DNA from: an uncultured Eubacteriales bacterium
GTDB taxonomy: Bacteria > Bacillota > Clostridia > Oscillospirales > Oscillospiraceae
Reading direction: 5' to 3'
DNA length: 50,353 nt
Assembly (NCBI GenBank): GCA_900540635.1
Contig: UQGU01000014.1
Span: 1 to 50,353 of the forward strand
The position numbers and the translations under genes are program-made. How positions within the stretch are numbered: position 1 is the first letter of the stretch; the number at the start of each line of letters is the position of its first letter. Of this stretch, positions 24,444 through 33,332 are shown piece after piece. Below the pieces are notes generated by a model. The model was not told the DNA's origin. It saw only the letters and a program-made list of their open reading frames with translations, and searched no databases.

Positions 24444-26504
24444 TTAGGCTGCGGTACTGCGCTTGCGCAGAGCAAAGAACATTGCTCCGGCAGCAGCGGT
24501 CATGAGCAGTACACCGCCGACGCTGTACATCCAAGTTCCGTGATCACCGGTCTTGGGCAGGTCAAAACCACGGGTGTTGACAACGGTCAGAGGGGCCTCC
24601 GCATTTTTGCTGCCGTTGCTTTCCAGCATAGTGACCTTCTTGCCGTCTACAGTGGCAGAGGCGGTCACGAGCTTGTGCTCCAGGTGTTTCTGGGCATGGT
24701 TGGTGATACCATCGGCGCTGTTGACCTTTTCCGCGTAACGAGGGTCGTTCTGAATCAGACCCAGGGCATCACTTTCGTAGATCGCGCAGGAGTTGGCGGT
24801 ATCCGCGCGGGAAATATCAACGGTAATGGTATTTTTCAGCAGTGTATAGCCGTTGTCGGTTTTCAGCTCAGAGATGACGTAGGAATCGTCCTCCAGACCC
24901 ATGACAACGATTTTGCCATCCTTTCCGGCTACCGTAACAGGGACAAAATTCGTGGCATCTTTCTTGTCGGTCACATGCTCTGTGACATAGTAGATACCGG
25001 TAGCCTGATCCAGCGCTGCCTTTACATAATAGCCGTCGGTTTTATTCTGGATGAGGAATGCTACGTTTTTGAAGTTTCCCTGACCATCGTTAAATACCTT
25101 GGTCAAATCAATGCCGTAGGTGAACACATGACAGTCATCTACCAGAGTATCGTAGTAATTCTGGGAACTGCGCTTCCAGGTCAGGACTACCCTGTTATCA
25201 TTGCCCTTATCGCCATAGACCAGGTCGCCGTTGCTGTTCATCTTAGCCGTATAGCGGATACGCAGCGTGCAGTCGGAGAAGCCGGAATTTACCATGCCTG
25301 CATCGGAATAAACAGCTTTGGAGGTATTCAGCTCTGCCAGTCCGGCTTCCGTCATTTCAATGGTCATGACAGATTCACCGGCATCGTTCGTGCTATAACC
25401 TACAGTGAACTTGCCATCCTGCTCACTCCATTTGGTAATGGCGTTGGTACAGGCGGAATCTGTAAATAGTTCCAGTGTCACATCGCCTTTGGTGTAGGCC
25501 AGGCCCTTGGACAATGTATCGATTAAGGTGTAGCAGGACAGATAGGTTGTTTCGGAGGTGATGCTGGGCAGGGTGGAAATGATCTGGTAGTCGATGGTGT
25601 CCCCGGCGGAAGCTGTGCCGGTGTGGGCGTAGGCATCCGTCTTGCCGGTGTCGGCCTTGGACTCCCGCAGCGTCTTTTCCAGAGAGGGAATGCCCGTCAG
25701 ATTCTTGGGGTAGAGGGTGATGTCATAGATCCAGCGGGTGCCGCCGTCAGTTGCGTTGGTGCCGTTGACGGAGGTCATGGGGACGGACACCAGGAAGGGG
25801 TCTGTGGTGGAAACGACCATCTCAGGAACCTTGGTTTCTGCCACCAGATATAGCCCCAGAGGCAGATTTTCCGCCTTGGTCTTGCCGTAGGAATCGGTTA
25901 ATGCCATGGCGGTTCCGTTGGCGGCGGCATAGCGTTCCATGGCGTTCTTGACGGTGGTGGAATTGGCGGTCAGGCCAGAGGAGAGAGCTGAGATCAGCAC
26001 ATCGGACTGATAGAAATACTTGGATTCGTCCAGGGTATCCGCATTTTCATACCGGCTCTTTCCGTCCGTCAGGCCCAGGGATTTCAGAAAGTCTGCACCC
26101 TTGGCCTTGTCCACGGCATACAGAACCTCTACATGACCATCCGTGCGGTTGTCGGCTTCAGACTCGCTGAACTGTACAATGTCAGCAACCTTTACGAAGC
26201 TGAACTCCACGCCTTTAATGGCGTACCCGTAGCCGGTTTCGCCGTTGCCAAGGGTGGAAGCGTTGCCGCCCAGGACATTATTTACGCCGTTTTCATCGTA
26301 AACACCGGTGGAAACATAGGAGCTGTCCCACACGCCGTCTTTTTCGGCATTGGTCAAATCGTATTTATAGATGGTCAGAGAGCCGGTACGGGATTCGTCA
26401 ATGGTCGTTCCGTCATCCAGCGCTGCGGCAGAGACGGAGAAAGGCAGGGACAGGGCCATCATAACGGCCAGTCCAGCGGCAAAGATTTTTTTAATTGGTT
26501 TCAT
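24444..26504 (-). CDS. Major backbone pilin, SpaA-like, LPKTG-anchored
   Basis: A 686-residue secreted protein: signal peptide (MKPIKKIFAAGLAVMMALSL, cleavage after SVSAA), N-terminal SpaA-type domain, a pilin-type motif with lysine (ITLYPKNLTG), an E-box-like segment (LGLYLVAETKVPE), then two isopeptide/Cna_B-like domains. The end carries LPKTG at FDLPKTGDHG, a hydrophobic helix and an RKR tail. Pilin-motif lysine and LPXTG threonine are the two ends that a class C sortase joins to make the shaft. It sits between the tip adhesin gene and two sortase genes. Start at 26504 follows aaaggactatgct. Confidence 0.92.
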   Translation of the reverse strand: MKPIKKIFAAGLAVMMALSLPFSVSAAALDDGTTIDESRTGSLTIYKYDLTNAEKDGVWDSSYVSTGVYDENGVNNVLGGNASTLGNGETGYGYAIKGVEFSFVKVADIVQFSESEADNRTDGHVEVLYAVDKAKGADFLKSLGLTDGKSRYENADTLDESKYFYQSDVLISALSSGLTANSTTVKNAMERYAAANGTAMALTDSYGKTKAENLPLGLYLVAETKVPEMVVSTTDPFLVSVPMTSVNGTNATDGGTRWIYDITLYPKNLTGIPSLEKTLRESKADTGKTDAYAHTGTASAGDTIDYQIISTLPSITSETTYLSCYTLIDTLSKGLAYTKGDVTLELFTDSACTNAITKWSEQDGKFTVGYSTNDAGESVMTIEMTEAGLAELNTSKAVYSDAGMVNSGFSDCTLRIRYTAKMNSNGDLVYGDKGNDNRVVLTWKRSSQNYYDTLVDDCHVFTYGIDLTKVFNDGQGNFKNVAFLIQNKTDGYYVKAALDQATGIYYVTEHVTDKKDATNFVPVTVAGKDGKIVVMGLEDDSYVISELKTDNGYTLLKNTITVDISRADTANSCAIYESDALGLIQNDPRYAEKVNSADGITNHAQKHLEHKLVTASATVDGKKVTMLESNGSKNAEAPLTVVNTRGFDLPKTGDHGTWMYSVGGVLLMTAAAGAMFFALRKRSTAA

Positions 26505-26550
26505 AGCATAGTCCTTTCTTTTGTAAAAAAGCTGTACGGGTATATAGAAA

Positions 26551-26573
26551 TGCCAGAGGACGAGCCTCTGGCA
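26551..26573 (-). other. Hairpin between tip adhesin and backbone pilin genes
   Basis: Perfect 9-bp stem tgccagagg/cctctggca in the 87-base gap. On the minus strand it is followed by tttctatata, so it could partly terminate, or protect the 5' end of the pilin mRNA. Confidence 0.55.
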
Positions 26574-26591
26574 TGAAGAAGGGGGCGGCAT

Positions 26592-29500
26592 TTATGCTTT
26601 TCTCTTGCGAATCAGAGACAGCACAATGCCGATGGAGCAGACAGCCGTGGGGAGCGCCGCAAAGAAGGGATAAAGCCGCAATCCCACAGAACCGGTTTTG
26701 GGAAGCATGTAGCTTCTGACATTGACAACGCGAAGTGTAAGCTCCAAATTGTCAATCCCCAGGACACCTTCAAAGGCTGCATTTTGCAGCAGGCTGAATC
26801 CTTCGGGGGCTTTGACTTCGGTGAGCCGATAGTGCAGTCCGGGATAGAGGTTGGAAAAGACGAGGCTGCCGTTTTCGTCGGTAGTCAATTGCCCGCCTGC
26901 CAATCCGGTGCTGGAACAGCCACCACGCACAGCAGTTTCTGAGAAGGCAACCGGCTGCCAAAGGGCTCCGTCCTCGCTCCATTCCAGAAGAAACGTTGCT
27001 CCGGCAAGACGGTTTTCCTCCAAGTCAACCTTCTCAATTGTGATTGCACCGGTGCGGATGGCGTTGACAAAGGAAACCTCTGCCGTCTGCCCCTGAATGA
27101 CCGCAACCGTCTGGGGATTCTCGCTTTTGCACTGATATAAACTGCCCTCCGTCAAGAGTTCCTCCACCGTGTATTCCCCGGGCAGAAGATTGTCGGTGAT
27201 AATCGTTCCTGCATCCCCCGAAACAAAGGGCGAACCCTCTATTTCCGCTCCATGGGCATCCGTCACCCGGAACTGCCAACCGGCAAGGCTTCCATCGCCC
27301 TCCACGGTTTTCTGGATTTTCAGTTTGCCGTATTGGACATTGGTGAAGGTGATCTCCGTATCCTGGTGGGGCAAAATTTCAATTTTCTGAACCGTCTCGT
27401 CCACCATCCAATACTCGTCCTGGAAGCGGCCCTGGTCGTCGCCGGTTTCCTTGGCGTAGTAGGTGCCGGGGCTGAAATAGTGCCCTGCTTTTCCCTCGGC
27501 GTTGGTCACGAGGGTGCCCACCTCCTGGCTGCACTCGGCATCCGAATAGATGGTGATGTGCCAGCCCTCCACGGACTGCCCGGTGTTGGTCTTCTTGTAG
27601 ACCAAGACGAGGCCCTGTTCCCGGTTCAGCCAGGTATCTACTGTGTTCTGACCGCCTCGGACGGTAACATCGTGAAAGCCCAGCTCTCCGGCCCAATAGG
27701 TGTCCTCTGTAGGAAGCTCCACAACGGTATAGCGACCCAAGGGAAGGTTGCCGGTAATGGCGTAGCCGCTGTCATCCGTGGTGTAATCCCCAACGGTTTT
27801 CCCGGTGGAATCCTTGACCCGGAATGTCCAGCCGCCCAGATGATTGCCGGTATTGGTGGTTTTCTGGAACTGGATGCGCCCATAGTGGGTGTTGGTGAAG
27901 GTCACGCTGGCAGTCTGGTTCGCCTGAATCGTTACAGTTTTGACTGCCGTATCAAGGCTCCAGTAGGAATCGCCGGTGGGGATTTCCTTGGCGTATAGCG
28001 TTCCAGGCTGCAAGCCGTTGACGGTCACAGTGCCATCCGAGCCGGTTGTAAAGGGAGAGCCAGACACGGGATTGGTGCAGGCAGCATCATAATACAGCCC
28101 GATTTTCCAGCCGGAAAGATTTGCGCCGGTGTTGGTTTGCTTGACCAGCTTTACGTTACCGGTATTTTTCCGATTATAGAAGCTCACCGAAGCTGTCTGC
28201 CCGGAGAAAACCGTGACCTGCTGGGGATTGGTGCTGGCGCAGGAGTAGAGCGTGTCCAGGCTGGAATCCGTGTTGCCCAATTCCTTAACGTAATAGGTTC
28301 CGGCGTTCAGCCCTGTTACAGAGAGCTTGCCGCTGGAATTGGTGGTGTAGGGGCCGGAAACCAGGTTGGTACAGGCGGCATTGGAGTAAATCCCAAATTT
28401 CCAGCCGGAAAGGTTCTTCCCGTCCTCCGTGGTTTTTGTCAGGCTGATATTGCCCAGAGAGGGAGCCTTGATTTTGAAATAGCCATTCAGGCCGCCGCTT
28501 CCCGCATTGTACAGAGAAATGGTCGTTTGATAGCTGGAGCCGGACATATACCAGATGTTGTAACTGGAATTGGAAGCAGAGGGGATGTACCGAGTTGCGG
28601 TGAATACCGTGGACTCGGAAATATTGCCGGACTTTGTAATGTAAAGGGTGTTGCCGCTTTTGGAAAAAGATACGCCGTTTCCATTGCTGAATGAGAACGC
28701 AGACAGTACCCCGTTGGAATCATAAGCGCTGCCGGAATCCCCGGAGAGCTGAATGGTGGGAGAGCTGCCGCTGGAACTGCCGCAGAAGCTGGGGATGGTT
28801 TTCGCCGCCCGAATGGCCCGGATCAGATTGTTATAGCAGGTGGTGAAGCCGGACAGCGAGGCAGCCCCGGCGTTGTAGAACACATCCCCGGCGGTGCCGC
28901 ATTCGTTGGTGCTGTTGCGGTTGAAGCTGTAGGGGTCCCGCAGGCCGCAGACGATTTCATAAATCAGCATCTGAGTTGCCACCCGCAAAGGCACATTGGG
29001 ATTGCTGTCCCGCTTGGTGGTGGTGACACTGACGGAATGGTTCCACTGCTGGTTGCTGTAGAGCAGGATCAGGCCAATGGCCTCCCGCCGTGCCGAGGGC
29101 AGCGCATACCAGACGTTGCTGCCGGTGGAGCTGCCGCTGCCATACAGGGTCACATCCCGGTCAACGGAATTGCCGGAGGTGCTGGCTCCGTAGTTCCGCC
29201 ATGGCTCAATGCAATACAGCGGCTCATCCGCATGGGCAACCCCACCATACCGTGCAAAGTGCCAGCCCATATTTTTAATATAAGCCGTCCGTGCCGTGCC
29301 GCTGCCGTTGGGCTGATAGGTGCAGGATACCTGATAATTCAGCCGGGTGGTATAGTCGCCGTTGTCCGCATAGTCGAACAGCATAATGCTGTTCTGGGTG
29401 GAGGCGTAGGTATCGGCATCCAGAATGCGGTCATCTGCATCTAGGTCATCCGGAAGCTGGTCTTCCAAAACCGTATCCTCCGGGATGATTTCTTCCGGAG

Positions 29501-29765
29501 AATCTTCTGCCGGTGGTTGCGTGGTTTCTTCCGCAGCTGCCTCTGTAGGGGCTTCGGTGGGTGCGTCTGTGAGCGGCTCCGTTGTTTCTGCGGGTGGCTC
29601 TGTGGCTGCGCCTTCTTCGATGGGAGCAGTTTCTCCGGTGGGAGGATCTACCCCCGATTCAGATTGAATGGTGGGGAAATCATCGGCAAAGCCAAATGGC
29701 ACGAGGCTGAACAGCGTGAGCAGCACAAGCAGCAGTGCCACCGGCCTGCGAAGTTTGGCAATCAT
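26592..29765 (-). CDS. Pilus tip adhesin with thioester domain and Cna_B repeats, LPKTG-anchored
   Basis: A 1,057-residue secreted protein. After a signal peptide (to about residue 27) there is a Thr/Glu/Pro-rich linker (about 35-110). A thioester domain follows: LYCIEPW supplies the cysteine and RVATQMLIYEIV the glutamine of the internal Cys-Gln bond used for covalent attachment to host surfaces. A beta-rich region comes next (about 310-430), then about seven Cna_B/SpaA-like domains, each opening with a K-x-x-T-G/N-L-x-G-W pattern (LSGWKFGIYS, LSGWKIGLYY, LGGWTFRVKD, VEGWHITIYS, LAGWQFRVTD). The last has E-box TEVKAPEGFS. LPKTG plus hydrophobic tail (residue about 1020) ends it. First gene of the pilus operon, consistent with a tip subunit. 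Confidence 0.9.
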   Translation of the reverse strand: MIAKLRRPVALLLVLLTLFSLVPFGFADDFPTIQSESGVDPPTGETAPIEEGAATEPPAETTEPLTDAPTEAPTEAAAEETTQPPAEDSPEEIIPEDTVLEDQLPDDLDADDRILDADTYASTQNSIMLFDYADNGDYTTRLNYQVSCTYQPNGSGTARTAYIKNMGWHFARYGGVAHADEPLYCIEPWRNYGASTSGNSVDRDVTLYGSGSSTGSNVWYALPSARREAIGLILLYSNQQWNHSVSVTTTKRDSNPNVPLRVATQMLIYEIVCGLRDPYSFNRNSTNECGTAGDVFYNAGAASLSGFTTCYNNLIRAIRAAKTIPSFCGSSSGSSPTIQLSGDSGSAYDSNGVLSAFSFSNGNGVSFSKSGNTLYITKSGNISESTVFTATRYIPSASNSSYNIWYMSGSSYQTTISLYNAGSGGLNGYFKIKAPSLGNISLTKTTEDGKNLSGWKFGIYSNAACTNLVSGPYTTNSSGKLSVTGLNAGTYYVKELGNTDSSLDTLYSCASTNPQQVTVFSGQTASVSFYNRKNTGNVKLVKQTNTGANLSGWKIGLYYDAACTNPVSGSPFTTGSDGTVTVNGLQPGTLYAKEIPTGDSYWSLDTAVKTVTIQANQTASVTFTNTHYGRIQFQKTTNTGNHLGGWTFRVKDSTGKTVGDYTTDDSGYAITGNLPLGRYTVVELPTEDTYWAGELGFHDVTVRGGQNTVDTWLNREQGLVLVYKKTNTGQSVEGWHITIYSDAECSQEVGTLVTNAEGKAGHYFSPGTYYAKETGDDQGRFQDEYWMVDETVQKIEILPHQDTEITFTNVQYGKLKIQKTVEGDGSLAGWQFRVTDAHGAEIEGSPFVSGDAGTIITDNLLPGEYTVEELLTEGSLYQCKSENPQTVAVIQGQTAEVSFVNAIRTGAITIEKVDLEENRLAGATFLLEWSEDGALWQPVAFSETAVRGGCSSTGLAGGQLTTDENGSLVFSNLYPGLHYRLTEVKAPEGFSLLQNAAFEGVLGIDNLELTLRVVNVRSYMLPKTGSVGLRLYPFFAALPTAVCSIGIVLSLIRKRKA

Positions 29766-30320
29766 AGTAGAAACGCTCCTTCTCTTTATGAATATGTGTT
29801 GTTGGGGTGAGAAAAATCAATACAATCATAGGCATCGCCTTCTTTCGTTTCATTTCATCCTTAAAGGGATGACATATTTTGAAAAATATGTAGGCATCTG
29901 CTCCAATGGGTGTTGAAGCAGATGTTTATTCATAAAGCGATTTCTCATATTTGTCCTCGACGCCCTGAGAAATGGGAAGTCACCAGACGGCAGCTTGCTG
30001 GGCTGCTCCATAGGAATCCAACCTCCCCGCCTTCATTATGACCGGGCCGCGAATTACGGAAGTATCATTGTCCCTGCACAATATCGTCGCTGTATCGGTT
30101 GCAAACCGATATTTGAGAGCCGGTAGAAATCGCTGCTCCGCTTGCGGGAGGTCACGGCGTACTGCTCTGGTAGCTCATTGAACAGGAATGTATCTGATGA
30201 ATGGTATTTACTTTTCAAGATGCCTGTATGGTGTATTTACCTTACGGGCATATTGTATCGGACACTCCGGATTTCCAACACGGACAGACCGTGCCACTTT
30301 ACTGGCACAAATAGTGCGTC
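29766..30320 (-). promoter_or_regulatory. 550-base leader region of the pilus operon
   Basis: No large gene is present. On the minus strand it contains the 53-codon frame above and a second short frame (about 30218-30054, no good start, ending RRYCAGTMILP). It also has a perfect palindrome tatcggtt-gca-aaccgata (30093-30111), an inverted repeat catctgct/agcagatg (about 29893-29923) and tcatcc/ggatga (about 29855-29872). Promoter boxes are not clear. Best read as a regulatory leader for the adhesin and pilin genes. Confidence 0.4.
29850..30011 (-). CDS. Possible small protein upstream of the pilus operon
   Basis: A 53-codon frame beginning MEQPSKLPSGDFPFL and ending YVIPLRMK, with gggaggttggattcct before its ATG. 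It is basic and has no recognised domain. An inverted repeat (catctgct/agcagatg) lies within its 3' half, so the region may equally be a structured leader of the pilus mRNA. Confidence 0.35.
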   Translation of the reverse strand: MEQPSKLPSGDFPFLRASRTNMRNRFMNKHLLQHPLEQMPTYFSKYVIPLRMK

Positions 30321-30608
30321 TTATATTTTTGCAGCCAATTCCTCAAGCAACTGAGAGGAGGCTCTGAGGGCTGCTTTGATTTCGTCTGCCTGTGCCTTTT
30401 TGCCGGTCAAAAGATAATCCGTAGTCACATGAAGGTGCTTTGCAATGAGAACCAAAATATCCAGAGAACAGCTTCTTGCGCCACGTTCAAGCTTTTGATA
30501 ATAGCTGATGCTGATGTCGATTTCTTCGGCAAAAGCCTCCTGGGTGATGCCCCGGCGCATTCTTGCCTCCTGGATTCTGCGGCCAAATAGTTCCTGATCG
30601 AATTCCAT
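30321..30608 (-). CDS. XRE-family transcriptional regulator
   Basis: A 95-residue protein with a Cro/CI-type helix-turn-helix at about residues 8-62 (RRIQEARMRRGITQEAFAEE, then ISISYYQKLERGARSCSLDI). The helical tail may mediate dimerisation. Start at 30608 follows aaaggaacagaaa. It is the nearest gene upstream of the pilus operon on the same strand and a natural candidate to control it or the element. Confidence 0.85.
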   Translation of the reverse strand: MEFDQELFGRRIQEARMRRGITQEAFAEEIDISISYYQKLERGARSCSLDILVLIAKHLHVTTDYLLTGKKAQADEIKAALRASSQLLEELAAKI

Positions 30609-30790
30609 TTTCTGTTCCTTTCTGCCGGTGCAGAGCAGTGAGGACACAGAAAAATCAGAGCATTCTTGCTGCGCTTGGGCGCAGCAAAATAAGGGTACTG
30701 AAATTGCGTTCCGGAATTTGGAATGCTTTTTCTGTATCCTCCGCCCTGATGATCACTCAGGCTTTAGATATTTGATTTGAAAAATAAAAA

Positions 30791-30847
30791 AGCCGGGCAT
30801 GAATACGATAGAGTAAACTTGTTACTCATCGTTTTTCATGCCCGGCT
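30791..30847 (-). terminator. Intrinsic terminator of the ImmA/Com-like gene pair
   Basis: A 12-bp GC-rich stem agccgggcatga/tcatgcccggct with an inner stem (gatagagtaa pairing with ttactcatc) and, on the minus strand, a long T-rich run. It ends transcription coming from the Com-like gene. Confidence 0.85.
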
Positions 30848-30863
30848 ATTTGGTGGTGTTTCA

Positions 30864-31133
30864 TTATGCGGTGCTTGACCGCATACCCCGTTGCTCGGTG
30901 CTATGATACGGTATTAAAAAAACGCTGGGATTTAAGGGTATTGACGTACACTGCCTGTAAAAAATAGGGGTTTTGCTGCGGCGGTATGCAAGGTTAATGG
31001 CTGCGACCTTCTGGCATCTTGGACATTTTAATTCAATGATGCCTGAAAGGGGGGTTGTCTTATAGAAGATTGTTCGTGTACAATTTTTGCACTTCACGGC
31101 AACCCGCATTACTTGTTTTTCATTTGTTTCCAT
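30864..31133 (-). CDS. Com-like zinc-ribbon protein
   Basis: An 89-residue protein. The N-terminal 45 residues contain CKNCTRTIFYK and IELKCPRCQK, the two CxxC knuckles of the phage Mu Com family of RNA-binding translational activators. The tail (IFYRQCTSIPLNPSVFLIPY) shows no domain. Such small ribbons are common on Clostridia mobile elements. Twenty-three bases downstream of the ImmA/IrrE gene on the same strand. Confidence 0.7.
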   Translation of the reverse strand: METNEKQVMRVAVKCKNCTRTIFYKTTPLSGIIELKCPRCQKVAAINLAYRRSKTPIFYRQCTSIPLNPSVFLIPYHSTEQRGMRSSTA

Positions 31134-31156
31134 ACGTCTTTACTCCTTTGCTTGTA

Positions 31157-31840
31157 TTATTTGTAAAGAAGGTTCCGATCCAGCAGCCCCAGGTCTTCCA
31201 TGCGGAAAGACAGGGCTGACTTGGAGGCCCCTAAAGCCTCTGCCAGACGGCAGAAGCTTTCATACTTGTTGGGGGTGTATTTTTTGCTCAGAGTGCCAAT
31301 ATGCTCGCCCAGTCCCGTGAGAAACATCACATCCAGGATTGCGTCCTTCGGCATCAGAAGGGCTGCGGCGAGAGCGTCTGCCTGCCATTCTACCCAATTG
31401 CTGATTTTCTTGTGGGAATTACGTGTGCGACGGTAGTCACATGTAAGCCGGTTTGCGGAGTGATAGGCATTCGGAAATGCCTTGTAAAGAACCTGGTGGG
31501 CGATTTCATGGGCCAGGGTGTAATTTTTACGGCCAACCAGTTTCTCTGAATCACGTAAGCGGCAGTCTATAAGCACCGTGTAGCCGTCCAGATAGTAATA
31601 GCATTCCTCGTTATCATAGAAGACAGAGACCATCTGTTCATCCGGTGAGGTCACGCCCAGGATGGAGCCATCCAGAGAAAGCATCTGATAATCGACTGCA
31701 ATCCCTAATACCTCTGCCAGCAGTTCCGGTTCAACCGTATAGAACATATGATTCTTCGGGACGTAGGCATCGGAATAGATACTAAGAATTTTCTGAGCAA
31801 TCTGTTCAATGTCATCTCTGGAAAGAAATGGGGCTGCCAT
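31157..31840 (-). CDS. ImmA/IrrE-family metallopeptidase
   Basis: A 227-residue protein with the zinc-protease motif HEIAH (residues 111-115) in NYTLAHEIAHQVLYKAF, and downstream acidic residues in WVEWQADALAAALLMPKDAI. ImmA-type proteases on integrative elements cut an XRE-type repressor after stress, releasing excision or transfer genes. Two XRE genes lie nearby (30321 and 32714). Start at 31840 has gggaggtaatcgc in front. Confidence 0.88.
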   Translation of the reverse strand: MAAPFLSRDDIEQIAQKILSIYSDAYVPKNHMFYTVEPELLAEVLGIAVDYQMLSLDGSILGVTSPDEQMVSVFYDNEECYYYLDGYTVLIDCRLRDSEKLVGRKNYTLAHEIAHQVLYKAFPNAYHSANRLTCDYRRTRNSHKKISNWVEWQADALAAALLMPKDAILDVMFLTGLGEHIGTLSKKYTPNKYESFCRLAEALGASKSALSFRMEDLGLLDRNLLYK

Positions 31841-31978
31841 GCGATTACCTCCCTTGTGGCTGCTTGAATACTAGAACGTTTGTTTGAACTAACTTGGCGA
31901 TATAATAGCACCGGAATTTGCATTTTGTCAAGAGGGTAAATATAGATTGACATAAATTTTTTTGACGTTGCATAGCCG

Positions 31979-32542
31979 TCAGGAAAAGACTCTCATAGGC
32001 AGGTCGGTATCTCTGCTTACCATGTGCGCATATTGTGCGGCAAAGCAAATGTCCGGGAAAAATCCCGGAACCAGCATTGGCAACACTCGATTTCCCAGCG
32101 CAAACCCCCAGTAATGGACGATTTTGAACCCAAAAGTTTCCAGATAAGCATAGTAATCCCCAATTTGTGCTGCGGCCTCCTGTTGGGCTGGGGAAAAGTC
32201 TTCATAGGCAGCGTGAAGAACCTTTTCCAGCCGAATGACCTCCGGCTGGTGGGAAAGCTGCTGTTCTTGGTGGAGGTCTTCGTAGTCTGTGTTGATTCTT
32301 AGCTTATTGACCGGCTGCTGAAAACAGTCCAGGTTCCAGCAGAGACCCTGATAGGTGATGTACAGCAGCTTGGCGGCGAATTGGGTTTCCAGCGCGTCGG
32401 GATAGGTGCTGTCCGGCAGGGAATCCTTGGCCTGTTCGTATTGCCGGGCCTCCTCTGCGTAATCGGGGGCGTATTGTGCCAGGGTGCTTTTGAGCTGCTG
32501 AAAGAGCTGGGAGCCGTTGGGGGATGTTGTTTCAAAATCCAT
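31979..32542 (-). CDS. Protein of unknown function
   Basis: A 187-residue, mostly helical acidic protein, no recognised family. It contains a Gln/Glu-rich segment (LHQEQQLSHQPEVIRLEKVL) and an aromatic-rich C-terminal third (FGFKIVHYWGFALGNRVLPM) that is not clearly membrane-spanning. Start at 32542 follows ggaaagaggcaaacaca. Confidence 0.55.
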   Translation of the reverse strand: MDFETTSPNGSQLFQQLKSTLAQYAPDYAEEARQYEQAKDSLPDSTYPDALETQFAAKLLYITYQGLCWNLDCFQQPVNKLRINTDYEDLHQEQQLSHQPEVIRLEKVLHAAYEDFSPAQQEAAAQIGDYYAYLETFGFKIVHYWGFALGNRVLPMLVPGFFPDICFAAQYAHMVSRDTDLPMRVFS

Positions 32543-32673
32543 TGTGTTTGCCTCTTTCCATTATTTTTTCAGAACTTCCCGTAAAACTCGGTTTAACATA
32601 TTTACAAGTAGTTCTAATAGAATTATAATAATGAAAAGAGAATGTCGAAGTCAGTCGAATTATGGGAAAAGAA

Positions 32674-32710
32674 AACCAGCAGGCAATCTTTTGGTGACTG
32701 CTTGCTGGTT
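32674..32710 (-). terminator. Terminator of the XRE gene at 32714
   Basis: Stem aaccagcaggca/tgcttgctggtt (one mismatch); on the minus strand it is followed by ttcttttccc. Four bases beyond the stop codon of the XRE gene. Confidence 0.65.
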
Positions 32711-32713
32711 GGG

Positions 32714-33046
32714 TTAGTTTTCTTCGTGGTAAGCCTCGATATAGGCTTCGATGCAGCGGTAGATTTTGCGGCGCTCTTTTATAGGCAGGTCCTTTAGCAA
32801 ATCGTCCAGTTCAGAGGGGACGGAAGCAGCGGAGCAGTCAATGACATCCTGCAGCAGGGTGTCGGCGGACACACCAAGGACGTTTGCGATTCTGCAAAAG
32901 GTTTCCAGCTTTGTGGGCTTGAAGCCTCGTTCGATAACGCTGATGTGCATGGGCGTTAAATCCACCAGCTCCGCCAATGCCTCCTGTGTCAAACCCTTTT
33001 GCTCACGGGCTATTTTGATTCGTCGTCCGATTGCTTTCAAATCCAT
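32714..33046 (-). CDS. XRE-family transcriptional regulator
   Basis: A 110-residue protein. The helix-turn-helix spans about residues 8-62 (RRIKIAREQKGLTQEALAEL, MHISVIERGFKPTKLETFCR); the tail is acidic then helical (LDDLLKDLPIKERRKIYRCI). It lies just left of the invertible-looking segment. After inversion the promoter now feeding the corrinoid genes would point at this gene. Confidence 0.85.
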   Translation of the reverse strand: MDLKAIGRRIKIAREQKGLTQEALAELVDLTPMHISVIERGFKPTKLETFCRIANVLGVSADTLLQDVIDCSAASVPSELDDLLKDLPIKERRKIYRCIEAYIEAYHEEN

Positions 33047-33171
33047 AGTATTCCGTCCTTTTGGAATTAGTAATCATTCTGTTAGACAGTATACCCGCAA
33101 TGGAATTGAAAGCACAGAATCTATAATATTTATAGTAAGCACAATAGATTTAGAAACGAATATTTTCGGTA

Positions 33172-33215
33172 TTCGACACCGTTCGACACGGGTTTTTGCG
33201 AATCGATGGTATAAT
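33172..33215 (+). promoter_or_regulatory. Direct repeats and an extended -10 promoter left of the recombinase segment
   Basis: Two copies of ttcgacac (33172-33179, 33182-33189) lie exactly one helical turn apart, and 17 bases on there is an extended -10 box TGGTATAAT (33207-33215). There is no good -35 box, so the promoter may need an activator bound at the repeats. It points into the recombinase segment. Confidence 0.35.
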
Positions 33216-33230
33216 AAAAAAAACAAAAAA

Positions 33231-33260
33231 GCTTTCGTCAAGGAATCCCCTTGACGAAAG
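33231..33260. repeat. Left inverted-repeat copy flanking the recombinase (also its terminator)
   Basis: Arms tttcgtcaagg (33233-33243) and ccttgacgaaa (33249-33259) flank a 5-base asymmetric centre, aatcc. On the minus strand it forms a hairpin followed by a long T run, so it also ends transcription of the recombinase gene. Copy two, at 34664, has the reversed centre. A second small hairpin (gctgatttc/gaaatcggc) lies just right, at about 33265-33287. Confidence 0.85.
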
Positions 33261-33332
33261 AACGGCTGATTTCTCTTGGGAAATCGGCTCTTTTCTTGTT
33301 CCTGACCAAAGTAGTGACGGCGAATGTGCTTT

